From Strongyloides papillosus (taxonomy: Eukaryota; Nematoda; Chromadorea; Rhabditida; Strongyloididae): DNA of 64,000 nucleotides. Below are positions 42,184 through 51,678 of this stretch, in pieces. The notes under the pieces were generated by a model. That model saw only the letters and a program-made list of their open reading frames with translations, ran no database searches and was not told where the DNA came from. Position numbers and translations under genes: made by a program. The stretch covers positions 124,001 to 188,000 of the forward strand of contig SRSI01000021.1 of the NCBI GenBank assembly GCA_005656395.1, written 5' to 3'. The first letter of the stretch is position 1. Every line of letters starts with the position of its first letter.

Positions 42184-42265
42184 GTCGCGATGGCCGAGCG
42201 GTCTAAGGCGTTGGATTTAAGACCCAATATCGTAAGATGCGTGGGTTCGAACCCCACTCGCGACA
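42184..42265 (+). tRNA. tRNA-Leu-TAA: tRNA-Leu (TAA)
   Basis: An 82-nt type II tRNA: acceptor GTCGCGA with TCGCGAC, D-arm TGGCCGAGCGGTCTAAGGC, anticodon TAA in TTGGATTTAAGACCCAA (the last stem pair is A-C), a long variable arm, and T-arm GTGGGTTCGAACCCCAC. The insertion of the neighbouring 930-bp element left the coding part whole, because the duplication rebuilt the first two bases, but replaced all upstream DNA. Confidence 0.92.
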
Positions 42266-43893
42266 GAGTTTCTTTTAGAATCTATAATGGAATTTTAAAA
42301 GAATTTTGTATAGCTATTTCCAATTTATTTTTTCTAGTCATTTTTTTGTCTATTACATAAATTTTATTAATAAAGTCGTATATTGTTTTTTACAATTTGA
42401 AATAACCAATTTTTACATAAATATTTAAAAATTACCAAACTTGTCAAACATTAATTTTTTTGTTGAAAACACTAGTTTAGAAAATTCAGCTTCATTTGAA
42501 TGTATAATGTTGCTAGTTTTGTTGATCTGAAATGATGGACATTTGATTGTCCATAATTACCCCATATTTTTTTCTTTTTTTAATGCTATTTCGCTTGTCT
42601 ATGAGTAATCACGGGCAAGCAAATTTCCGTCGTCTTTTTTTAATTAGGATAGGAGTCGCTGTGAAATGCGTATTTGTGTGTGAGGTGAATCCAATGGAAA
42701 ATTAGAAATATGTTAGTACAAATAAAAAATGCCATTTTGCATACCCATGCACAAGCGAATATATCTTTCCTTATTTTTTTGTTCATTAATGGTACTTATT
42801 TTAAAAAAACGTCATTCTATTTGTTTAATGATTTACCACTTTTATTCAAATCATGCTATATTATTGCTTTTGTTATTATAGTAAAATTTATATGTTTCTT
42901 GGTTATAAATACTAATTTATTAATGATGGCTTTACTTGACGATTAGTATAACGTTACTTTTATAACGGTTGAATTGATAATACAATAATCAAATTTATTT
43001 TATATTTTTTTAACACAAAAGTTGTTATTTTTAGAGTATTTATAGTGTTAAAATTTTTTTTAAGTTGATCTATAAACTTCTGAAATATAAATAATTATAG
43101 AAACTTGTAAACACATTACATCATAAAGTAAGAATAAAATAATAAAAAATAGGACTATAGCAATATCGGTATAAGATTTATATAGGACATTTTTTTACTA
43201 AGTTTTTCTATCTTGTTTTGATCTATGCTTTAGATTATTTTAAAATCTAATTGTAGATAAATAATTTATATTACAGACAGTTAACCTAATAGTGAAAATT
43301 GCGTTTATTTTAGTAGTAACATTTAACAAATTTTAAATTATTTGAGATAGTGTAAAATCATAAAAAAAATTTGTTGTCTTTGTTAAATGAAAAAGGTGAT
43401 TATTAAGAAAAGTAAATTAATATCAAAATAAAATTTTTTTTTAAATTCTACTGAAATGAGTTCAAGTATTTAAAAATATTAGTAACGATTTTAATATCCA
43501 GAATTTTTATATGCAAAAATCTGTATATTCTTTTAAGTAAAATTTGTTTTCGATTCTGCTTTTACAAAAAAAAATAAATTATTAGCACTAATTTTTTTGG
43601 CAAAAAATGTAGTGACAAAGCATTATTATTCTTGACAATGCTAAATTTATAAAAATTTTGTAGAAATTTAATTTTATCAAGAATGACGTGTCTCACGCTG
43701 AAAGTGATGTGGAATAAATAATTTCTTTTAAACGTGTATGCATGAAAGTTATTCTTTTATTGTAATATTTTTTATTTTCTTACAATAATTTGTCATTATT
43801 TTTCTAATTGTTATTTTGCCTCTCTACAAAGACACGTTATTGTTAGAAATCTTGTTGATCTTATTTTTATTCAATTAAGAGAACTTAATTATA
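42266..43893. other. AT-rich spacer, nothing firm
   Basis: About 1.6 kb between tRNA-Leu and gypsy element 3. A slightly GC-richer patch lies at 42590-42700 but holds no recognisable gene. A 78-codon frame at 42710-42946 is membrane-like only because it is T-rich, and is likely chance. Confidence 0.5.
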
Positions 43894-44035
43894 AGTAAAA
43901 ATTTTATTAGAATGAAACTGGGGTTATAACAATATAAAAAGAATGATAATTAATAATCCCAATGACAGGTGAACAGGTAATCAGGATAGGACTCATTGAG
44001 CTAACAATCCGTTCAGGATTCATCCATTCTTACTT
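43894..44035 (-). repeat. 3' LTR of gypsy element 3
   Basis: 142-bp LTR on the minus strand, starting AAGTAAGAATGGATGAATCC. The pol frame runs 16 bases into it: its last codons and stop (44020-44022) lie inside the LTR. Confidence 0.9.
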
Positions 44036-46611
44036 CTCCCTCCTTTAAAATTTTCCAGTGGCCTAATTTTTAGAACAAGTCTTTTGATCATTGAGTTTTC
44101 CTTTGACTTGATCATGACAGTATCGTCATTTTCGTTAACACTTTGAAGAATACCAACAGCAGTCTCAGGTTTTCCTTGTTTGTAGATTCTATAAGCCACA
44201 GGGTTGTTAACATATTGAAGAGTTTCTAACTTGAGATTTTTCAACTTAATGTCTTCAGGATCTCTTGAAATGCCATGAGTAGAAAAAGCAAAAATCAGGT
44301 CTCTAGGTCTTTCACCCGTACTTGAATGTTTTGTTCTATTATAATTCCTAGTCACAACCGCCACCCTTCTTTGAAAACTATTCCTTCCGCGAAATATTGA
44401 CTCGTCTTTCTTGAGAAGTGCACGAAGTGTTCTAATAACACGTTCAGCAACACCATTTGAAGTATGTTCATTCGGGATAGTTGATTCAAACTTAATTTCT
44501 GGGAATTCTTGGATGAGTTGTGGGCTAGTAAAAGACTTGAAATTATCAGCACGAATAGTATTAATAGGGCAATCAAGTTGATTCTGAATAGAATGCAGAG
44601 CAGTAATAACAATGTTAGTAGATTGTGATTCAGTGACAACTGTCCATAGGTATTTCGAAAAACCATCAATCATTACTAAAACATAGTGATTCTCTAATAA
44701 GGCAAAGTCAAGATAAAGTATTTTTAGCACAGTCGTAGGGGTTGTTCTTAATTTCTTCTTTCTCTTAAGTGGGTTGTTTTGGTTGCAGATCGGACATTCT
44801 TTTATTAAGATAAGTAACTTTTCCAAAACTTCCAGTACCATATAGTGTGACAACTTAAGTTCATGAAGATGTTCGATAACATAGTCTTTCATTTTTGAAT
44901 AACAGATATGTGATAGCTTCTTATGATACTCATCAAATAGTTCTTGTGCCAATAGTTGACTTTTTGACTTGTCAGTAGATACAGTTAAATGATGGGATTC
45001 GAGAGATTCATACGCAAACATCCGGCTTAACAGGTCTGATAGAGAGTTACTCTTTCCATTAATGTAATGTATCTTTATTGAATATGAAGAAATGGCATCG
45101 ATCAAGTCAGTATATCTGGAGGTAACGTTATGTTCTAAAACTTTCTCCAGTGGTTTATGGTCAGAATAAACAGTTAGTTCTTCTTGAGATATAAGTGGAG
45201 CAAAGAAGATTAAAGCTTTCTTTATGCCATACAATTCGAGATACGTTGCAGCACGAGCTTTCTTGGTTGAAGATAACATTTCAGAGTAATAGCAGATCGG
45301 TACATATTTCTTTCTAAATAAAACTTCTTCATTCTCGGGATTGTCAGATTCTTGTAACAGTACAGCTCCAATGCATAACTGGGATGCATCGACTTCCATA
45401 ATAACTTTCTTTGAATGATCACGAAGTTGTATGCGAGGCTTACTGTATACCAAGTTGACTATTTCATGATAAGCTTGAATTGTAGATTCAGTCCATTGAA
45501 CATGTTTTGAAGATCGTTGACGAGTGAGAAAATACAGGTCTGTAGTCTTTTCAGCATATTTTGGAATTGATATTCTATAGTAATTGAGAGTTTGTAACCA
45601 TTTGTATAAGATAACTTTTGATGTAGGTAGAACTTTTATTTTCTCTGGAACACTATCTGGTTCAGGATACATGTCTTTACCAGAAAACTTCCAGCCTAAG
45701 AAACATATTGTTTGATGAATGAATTGACATTTTTCCCAATTTAATTTGACTTTACGTTCATTGAATAGTTTGCATAACTCCCACATAACACGTTTATGTT
45801 CTTCTGAATCAGTATTACTAAGAACCAATATATCGTCCAAATACACAATAATAGCATGCAGATTTTCGTCAAATTTCTGTCGTAACGGTAACACAAGATC
45901 TTCCATAAGATTTTGATAAATGGTTGGTGCGTTGGTGGAGCCTTGGGGCAGGTTCGTAAATGTAAATCGTTGATGTAAGAATTGAAAATTGTACATATGA
46001 AGATCACTTTCAGCGAGATTAACTTGATTATAACCAGATCTGAGATCAACACAAGAGGCAAATTTAAACATGTGAAAAGAGTTGATAAGAGAAGTTGTTT
46101 TTCTATTTTCAGTCCATAACTTTCGAGTACGATTATTAACTGGTCGACAGTCAATAATAAACCGTTTTTCCTTTGAATGAGATTTGTCAATAAGATAGTG
46201 ATTGCAGATCTCTAAAGATTTGGTTGGTTTCAGAATTCCTTGGTCTAACATTGATTGGATTGTTTCTCTTTCACCTGGTAATGGATACTTACGATTGAAT
46301 ACTTTGTAGTCTTTGATAGGATTGGTGGTTGTAAAATCTTGAGGAGGTGCCGTTGCAAAGCCTTCACCCACATCATACATATGCTGAGATATTAATGATG
46401 GGAAGGTTTTCTTTAACTTAGATTTAAACTCAAGTTCATCTTGTGACTTATCTTTTAGTACAAATTGACAGTTTTTATCATTAAAATCAGATCTGTAAGA
46501 AAAAGTAGATGTACTATAGTCAATTATGATTCCAAAACTAGCAAGAGCAGGTCTGCCGAGAAGTAGTTGAGCATAATTAGGAGTTGGACCAGAATAGAGT
46601 TGATTTCGGCT
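44020..46611 (-). CDS. Pol region of gypsy element 3 (RT, RNase H, integrase)
   Basis: The open frame between the second TGA and the stop in the 3' LTR, about 863 codons; its first in-frame Met is at 46380. In order: end of the protease region; reverse transcriptase with NLPQGSTNAPTIYQ and YLDDILVLS; RNase H with MEVDASQLCIGAVLLQ and YSDHKPLE; integrase zinc region (HKKLSH, then CPICNQNN); and the DDE core with LYLDFALL, RADNFKSF and NGVAERVIRTL. It ends in the basic sequence NFKGGRSKNG. Because the frame is in register with gag, this part is not an independent gene but the 3' portion of a gag-pol reading frame. It could be made only by stop readthrough or from an intact relative. Confidence 0.88.
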   Translation of the reverse strand, partial: SRNQLYSGPTPNYAQLLLGRPALASFGIIIDYSTSTFSYRSDFNDKNCQFVLKDKSQDELEFKSKLKKTFPSLISQHMYDVGEGFATAPPQDFTTTNPIKDYKVFNRKYPLPGERETIQSMLDQGILKPTKSLEICNHYLIDKSHSKEKRFIIDCRPVNNRTRKLWTENRKTTSLINSFHMFKFASCVDLRSGYNQVNLAESDLHMYNFQFLHQRFTFTNLPQGSTNAPTIYQNLMEDLVLPLRQKFDENLHAIIVYLDDILVLSNTDSEEHKRVMWELCKLFNERKVKLNWEKCQFIHQTICFLGWKFSGKDMYPEPDSVPEKIKVLPTSKVILYKWLQTLNYYRISIPKYAEKTTDLYFLTRQRSSKHVQWTESTIQAYHEIVNLVYSKPRIQLRDHSKKVIMEVDASQLCIGAVLLQESDNPENEEVLFRKKYVPICYYSEMLSSTKKARAATYLELYGIKKALIFFAPLISQEELTVYSDHKPLEKVLEHNVTSRYTDLIDAISSYSIKIHYINGKSNSLSDLLSRMFAYESLESHHLTVSTDKSKSQLLAQELFDEYHKKLSHICYSKMKDYVIEHLHELKLSHYMVLEVLEKLLILIKECPICNQNNPLKRKKKLRTTPTTVLKILYLDFALLENHYVLVMIDGFSKYLWTVVTESQSTNIVITALHSIQNQLDCPINTIRADNFKSFTSPQLIQEFPEIKFESTIPNEHTSNGVAERVIRTLRALLKKDESIFRGRNSFQRRVAVVTRNYNRTKHSSTGERPRDLIFAFSTHGISRDPEDIKLKNLKLETLQYVNNPVAYRIYKQGKPETAVGILQSVNENDDTVMIKSKENSMIKRLVLKIRPLENFKGGRSKNG

Positions 46612-46911
46612 TCACGTGATACGAGATCGATCATTGATTTGTAGAGATACAGGAGATTCAACTAATACCATTTCACATTTACCCGCGAGTGTAGTAATAC
46701 TTTCAACGTCATTTGAAACACATAAATCAAGCTGTTTAGCTAAGTCCGTATTAATGATACTAACATCAGATCCACCATCGAGAAGAGCAGTAGCAGATAA
46801 CCCATTTACAATAACCGTAGCAAGAACTCTAGGAGTTTCAGATCTGTGAGGTGCTTTGTTGTTTAAGTCCAGAGGAGGCTCTCTGGACCTCGTTAGTTTA
46901 AATGAACTTCA
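46612..46911 (-). pseudogene. Protease region of gypsy element 3, bounded by two in-frame TGA codons
   Basis: Between TGA 46909-46911 and TGA 46612-46614 the frame is open and reads through the aspartic protease core ALLDGGSDVSIIN. The active site reads D-G-G where retroelement proteases have D-S/T-G, so the catalytic triad is altered. The stop contexts are CAA-TGA-AGT and ACG-TGA-AGC. The second lies at a CG dinucleotide and could come from a C-to-T change (CGA to TGA). The first stop, exactly at the gag end, could be a natural readthrough stop; the second looks like damage. This is an inference. Confidence 0.7.
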
Positions 46912-47655
46912 TTGGAGATTGGTCTTCCTAGTAGCATCACCTTCAAATTCAGTTTTGATAGGACGTCTTGAATAATCACCTGGTGGAGCACCTTGTTTCT
47001 TTCTTTTACACTGATCACTAGTATGTGCCAAGATTTGGCAATGATAACACTTAATAGACTTAAAACGAGAAAAAGAAGTGTATCTTGAGAACTTACCAGC
47101 GTTAGCAGTTTGTCTTCTTATCTTTTCGTCATCATACCGATTAATCAGATCTCTAAAAAGCGTAACAGGATTTCCATCGAAATCTCTAACATATTCGTAC
47201 AGATCTTTATAAGAGGCGAGTTGACATTTTAGACGATCTTTGATAGAATTCAATTTATCAGCTTCAGGGTAGTTGGCTAAGACGATTTCAGCGAGATGTT
47301 CAAATTGGAGTAAAGATTCTTCAAATGATTTCATGTCGATCTTGAACTTGTAGTACTTATCAGAGGCAAGTGTGTCAGAGTAGCTAGATGGGAAAGCATT
47401 TCTGATCTTCGTAGAGTAAGATTGGAAAGTTTCAGCCACAGCGACAGGTGGTAACAAACGTCTGGTGACTTGTTCAACACGTTGACGAAGTACGTTGATC
47501 TTAACTCTATCTTGAGTAATACCATCTAATTCAAAAGCTTCATTTAAAGATTCCAAGAATTGTTCGACACGTTGAGTTTGGTCACGATGATTGAATAAGG
47601 TAACAGATAAGCAAAAGTCGTAAGCTTGGCGTTGAGCCACAGTTGGTTGAGCCAT
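46909..47655 (-). CDS. Gag of gypsy element 3
   Basis: A 248-aa frame starting MAQPTVAQRQ. A helical capsid-like region is followed near residue 200-215 by a single CCHC knuckle CYHCQILAHTSDQC and a basic stretch KRKKQGAPPG, as in gag nucleocapsids. It ends at TGA 46909-46911, and the same frame continues without shift into the protease and pol. Gag would assemble the particle around the element RNA. The start is chosen as the first Met of the frame; it lies 749 bp inside the 5' LTR boundary. Confidence 0.88.
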   Translation of the reverse strand: MAQPTVAQRQAYDFCLSVTLFNHRDQTQRVEQFLESLNEAFELDGITQDRVKINVLRQRVEQVTRRLLPPVAVAETFQSYSTKIRNAFPSSYSDTLASDKYYKFKIDMKSFEESLLQFEHLAEIVLANYPEADKLNSIKDRLKCQLASYKDLYEYVRDFDGNPVTLFRDLINRYDDEKIRRQTANAGKFSRYTSFSRFKSIKCYHCQILAHTSDQCKRKKQGAPPGDYSRRPIKTEFEGDATRKTNLQ

Positions 47656-47984
47656 AGTAGTATCGTTAGATTTTGTTTCAGACAGGACTGTAGAGATAGC
47701 GCGAGACAGTCTAGTAGGATCACTATGATTTCTTTTTGTACGAGCAAAGATATCTTGTAGGTCAAGTGATTTAAAATCGATATGTTGATATTCATCTAGC
47801 GATGAGAGGGTATTGAGTATGTCCTCTATTTGAGTATAGAAGAGTTAATCAGATTCTGAAATTTTAGGCGATTCCAGAATGTGAATTGATAACGATAACG
47901 TAGCAAACTTCTTTTCTGTAGGTTGTATTGACGACTAATCCAGTAAAAATTTCGTCAATCACATACTTCTAAGAATTGCTAACT

Positions 47985-48400
47985 TCGACAACAAGTAAAC
48001 TAAAATTAGATAAAAATTCAGATATGTGTAGCTGTAAGTCTTCAGTGGCGTAGCATGTAACAGTGTAAAAGCTGTAGTAAAGTAAAAAGCGATAAAATGC
48101 AAATCTGTGTAGCTGTGAGCCTTCGGTAGCGTAGCGTGGAACAGAATAAGAGCAGTGGTAAAACACGTAGAGATAGAATTTCGATCTGTGTAGCTGTGAG
48201 CCTTCAGTGGCGTAGCGTTGAACAGAAATAGGCTGTAGAAAGACCTTCACAAAAATTTGATAGCTCCCGCAGTGAGTACTCCAAAATTAGTAATAAAGTC
48301 AGATCTGTATAGCTGTGAGCCTTCAGTGGCGTAGCGTTGGACAGAAGTAGGGCTTCAGAGAGACCCGTGAAACACGATAGAATAAAAGTACTGTCCACAA
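47985..48400 (-). repeat. Four direct repeats in the leader of gypsy element 3
   Basis: A 50-60 bp unit whose plus-strand core is CTGTGTAGCTGTGAGCCTTC, followed by a GTAGCGTAGCGT.GAACAG-like block, recurs starting near 48021, 48103, 48184 and 48303. The spacing is about 82, 82 and 118 bp. The units differ by a few bases each. They lie between the 5' LTR and gag, where packaging or dimer signals are found in such elements; a role is not shown. The frames that cross them repeat a YATEGSQLH phrase but have no other coding sign. Confidence 0.8.
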
Positions 48401-48403
48401 AAC

Positions 48404-48545
48404 AGTAAAAATTTTACTAGAATGAAACTGGGGTTATAACAATATAAAAAGAATGATAATTAATAATCCCAATGACAGGTGAACAAGTAATCAGGATAGG
48501 ACTCATTGAGCTAACAATCCGTTCAGGATTCATCTATTCTTACTT
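48404..48545 (-). repeat. 5' LTR of gypsy element 3
   Basis: 142-bp LTR on the minus strand matching 43894-44035 at 139 of 142 positions. The internal region starts GTTTTGTGGACAG in element orientation. Confidence 0.9.
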
Positions 48546-48550
48546 TTAGA

Positions 48551-49637
48551 ATTTAAAAAATGTTAAAAAATAAATTTTTGAACTAAAAAGTTATAAGCAT
48601 CTAAAATAAAATAGTATTTTATAAATATTCTTCATCTTCATAACTGTTTAACGTATATGTGCAGTAAAAAATATAGCATTATTATTTTGTAAATCAATAT
48701 ATTTAGAGTTAAAATTTATTATATAGATACTATTAGAATTTTAAAGAAAATTAAATAAATTGTCTTAAAAGGAAGAGATTGATTTTCAAAGTATCAAAAA
48801 AATATTTTTTTTGTTATCCGGCCACATTTAAAAATGATCATTTATAACTATGGCTATTTTAAAAAACATTTTTCAATATATATATATTGTTACATTTATT
48901 TAAACTTTATATAATCAATACATGCAGTTATTATTAAAAAATGAAATCACAATAATATAGAATGTATTAAAGTGCTGAACCTTATAAAGTATGAAAATAG
49001 AAATCATTAGAGAAGATATAACTATATGTTGTGTTAAAATTAAAATTATATTTTGATTCTTAAAATTTTTCTACTTCTTTAGCAGTTTATATAAGAGTTA
49101 AATTTTTGTTATATAAAATAAAATCTGGCGTCTAGACCCCTAAAATTAGATACAATAAGTAAATGAATAATTAGAAAATTAAAACATAAAGATTTCATAA
49201 AATGCGCACAACTGAAAAATTCCGGGTATATATAAAATCTTTGTTTATAGCCTGGGGTGTAAACTCTAGGTAACATCGTTTGTATTATATGTACGATGTA
49301 CATGGAATACAACTTAAGTTAAACTTTTATTATACCTACAATGTTTTATCTTTAAATTCTGTATTTTTTTTAAATTTTAAAGGTTTTTTTTATATGTCTG
49401 AAGTTTAAAATTTTAGTAATTATCAGGTGAATAGCTTCTGTTAATTTCTTGACAAGAAGTAAAATTAATTAAGAAATTGTATATTCTTTTGTAAGATATG
49501 ACTATACCTTCTACTAGTGTTGGTCTTTATTAACTTCTTGACAAGAAATAAAACTGACGAAAAAAATGTACCTTTTTTAGTATAACTATGGTCATATTGT
49601 GCGAAAAAATAATAACTAAAAGTATTATAATCCAATA
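48551..49637. other. AT-rich spacer, nothing recognised
   Basis: About 1.1 kb of AT-rich DNA downstream of gypsy element 3. A small patch near 49125-49260 is less AT-rich but holds no recognised feature. Confidence 0.55.
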
Positions 49638-49940
49638 CAGGGTGGCCAGTGAAGGCTTTTGTGTGAAATTTTATTCTGTACATATTACTCCAGAAAAATT
49701 AGAAACTTTTATATGACATTGATAATTATAATGGTTGAAATTGTATTTTTTAAAGTAAAATTGAGATGTAATTAATTAATAAATAAAGGTACTAAAAATT
49801 TACTATTTTTTATTGTATCTTTTAAATAAATCTTTGCTATATTTAAAAAGTAAAAATATCCTCTAGTAAATTAAAGTACTTCTATGTGGAAAAAAGGTCA
49901 ACCAAAAACTCTTGAACAAAAACTTTCGCTGGTCACCCTG
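49638..49940. mobile_element. Tc1/mariner-type MITE (303 bp)
   Basis: The ends CAGGGTGGCCAGTGAAGGCT and, inward from the right, CAGGGTGACCAGCGAAAGTT are inverted repeats flanked by TA on both sides (49636-49637 and 49941-49942). The interior is AT-rich and non-coding. The termini and TA duplication fit the Tc1/mariner superfamily. The MITE is unrelated in sequence to the mariners at 2992 and 60180. Confidence 0.85.
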
Positions 49941-49942
49941 TA

Positions 49943-51433
49943 TAAGAGCTGTAATATAAATGGTATTAGAAGAAGGTTAAAAAAATTTGCATTAGTAAAA
50001 TAAGTGTGATAACTTTGAATTTCCTATTTTACTAAAAAATTAATCAAAGTTTGAATAATTAAAAAAATATTTGTAATATTGATAAAAAAGTCTAGATAAG
50101 TATATTAAGCATAGAAAAAAGATTGAGAAATAATTTTTTTCAATTTTTTTGCTTGATATTTGTTGTTTTGTTTTAAATAAACTATTTCCTTATGGATAAG
50201 CTTATGTATAATACTTTTTTTTAAAAGTTTTTATAGTCAGTTTTTTACTAGCCTTTTGTGCTAATTTTTTTGAATATTATAATAATGTTATAATTAAAAT
50301 AAACCAAAAAAATTCTTAAAGTTGAAGGAAGTAAATCTTTTGAGTACTAAATTAAACTAACCTAGTTTAGTAATTAGCAGCAAGGTTTACATATAATCAT
50401 ATGTAAAGTCAATTCTCGTTAAAAATTTCCTTTAATTTCAGGTACATCGGTAGAATCAAAAAGGACCAGTAGTCAATGATTCATTCGGGTTGAAAGTTGT
50501 GTGTTGAACATATTATATGTATATATGATAGAATTAATTCTCTATTATTGAATAATACCTACAAATAGTGAGACTTGAAATAAATTGGTCTTTCATTTCT
50601 GATTTTAAAATTTTGAATTATTTGTTAAGGGACTAATATAACTTGTTAAGAATATAAATTTTTCCTGACAAGTCCTCGCTATGAATAATTTTTTTTTTCT
50701 TCAGGAATATTTAACTCTTTAACAAAAACCTGTTAAAAAATGTTCTTCTTCTTACTACAGGGGTATTTGCTACCTAAAGTACTGTTTCAATTCTTATTTT
50801 CTAACGGTAAAAACTATTGCTAAGACTCTCGGAAGTGAGGTTGTATATTTCAAATTACTTTATAATGTTGTTTTGTAAATTATGACATCAAGTTTTATCT
50901 TACAAAAAAGTTAAGGTAGATTTCAGAAGAATATTTTGTAACAACAGCATAGTATCAGATGCAAGTTCAAAATAATAAATGTTTTGTATATTTCAAAAAC
51001 TTATAGTATCTACTTTTTTTAGTCTTAATAATCATTTTAAAAATTTAAAATCTCTTTAGGCATAAATTTAAAATAGCTTTTTCAGCCCGTACTTAAATTA
51101 TTTTACAAAATTTTGAAAATTGAATGCTAATTTGACAGTTTAAAATTTTGTTCATGACATTATTGAAAAAAGTGTAGCTTTAAATCACAAAGAAGGACAT
51201 TTATAGTATTAGTAATTTATTTTTAGAATATTTAAAAAAATAATTTACCCTTTATCACAAATATGAGCGATAATAAATTTTGATTATAATATTATCGATT
51301 CATTTATCATAAAAGTAATATTATTTTAATCAGATAAATATTATAGTGTCCTTATCAAATTGCAACAATACATATAAAATGCTTTTTTTTACAAAAACAT
51401 CCATATTTTATATTTAACAATAAATGTGTTATA
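49943..51433. other. AT-rich DNA with two weak exon-like patches
   Basis: Mostly AT-rich. Near 50452 a CTTTAATTTCAG acceptor is followed by a short open stretch ending TSVESKRTSSQ and a stop. Near 50760 CTTCTTCTTACTACAG is followed by a 48-bp open stretch and GTAAAA. Each could be a small exon, but both are short enough to be chance. Nothing else was recognised. Confidence 0.35.
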
Positions 51434-51678
51434 TGTGTAGCGGTAAGGATAAAATAGGATAAAAGAGTTTATTTTAAACAAAGAGTAAAGTTACAATAAT
51501 TCAGATATTGTGTTATTAGACTGATTTCTCACTTCAGAAGGTTAGTATTTATATTTGTTTCTTGGCAGTGTAGGAGATTGAGGCGTCGTTGCTTATGGAG
51601 TATGATTTCTTAGTATTAGGTGGTTACTGGTAGGTTATTTGATTTCTTAGAGTAGGATGTATACTAATGTGTTTCACA
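51434..51678 (-). mobile_element. Solo LTR (245 bp)
   Basis: On the minus strand the block runs TGTGAAACACATTAG to CCGCTACACA, the TG...CA form of an LTR, with a TATA-like AATATAAATAC and a polyadenylation signal AATAAAC in the right order. Flanks TTATA and TTACA are a one-mismatch 5-bp duplication. No internal element or second LTR lies nearby, so it is a solo LTR left by recombination. It does not match the LTRs of the three gypsy elements here. Confidence 0.6.

Larger units (their letters stand above)
43894..48545 (-). mobile_element. Ty3/gypsy-like LTR retrotransposon 3 with two in-frame TGA codons
   Basis: Minus-strand element with 142-bp LTRs at 43894-44035 and 48404-48545, differing at 3 of 142 positions, so older than elements 1 and 2. 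Flanks TTATA and TTAGA may be a mutated 5-bp duplication. The purine run AAAGGAGGGAG precedes the 3' LTR. Gag, protease and pol all lie in one continuous frame (47655 to 44020), interrupted by TGA at 46909-46911 (end of gag) and TGA at 46612-46614 (inside the protease/linker region). The 5' leader (47656-48403) carries four imperfect direct repeats. No env is present. Confidence 0.92.

Noticed and set aside
5256..42265. The mixed tRNA set as an inserted piece of mitochondrial genome
   Set aside because: The tRNAs have nuclear features: full A and B boxes, long variable arms in Ser and Leu, an intron in Tyr, inosine-type anticodons (AGC, AGT, AAT), and no rRNA or mitochondrial protein gene between them.
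46612..46911. TGA read as a sense codon (a variant nuclear code)
   Set aside because: The other intact ORFs (LINE, gypsy 1 and 2) contain no in-frame TGA and use TGG for Trp. The two TGAs occur only in gypsy element 3.
47969..48398. 93- and 64-codon ORFs with repeated YATEGSQLH phrases
   Set aside because: The phrases arise from the direct DNA repeats in the gypsy 3 leader. The units shift frame between copies, so coding is unlikely.
43894..48545. Endogenous retrovirus with an env gene
   Set aside because: In all three LTR elements pol ends at or inside the 3' LTR. No additional ORF with a signal peptide or transmembrane segment lies between pol and the LTR.
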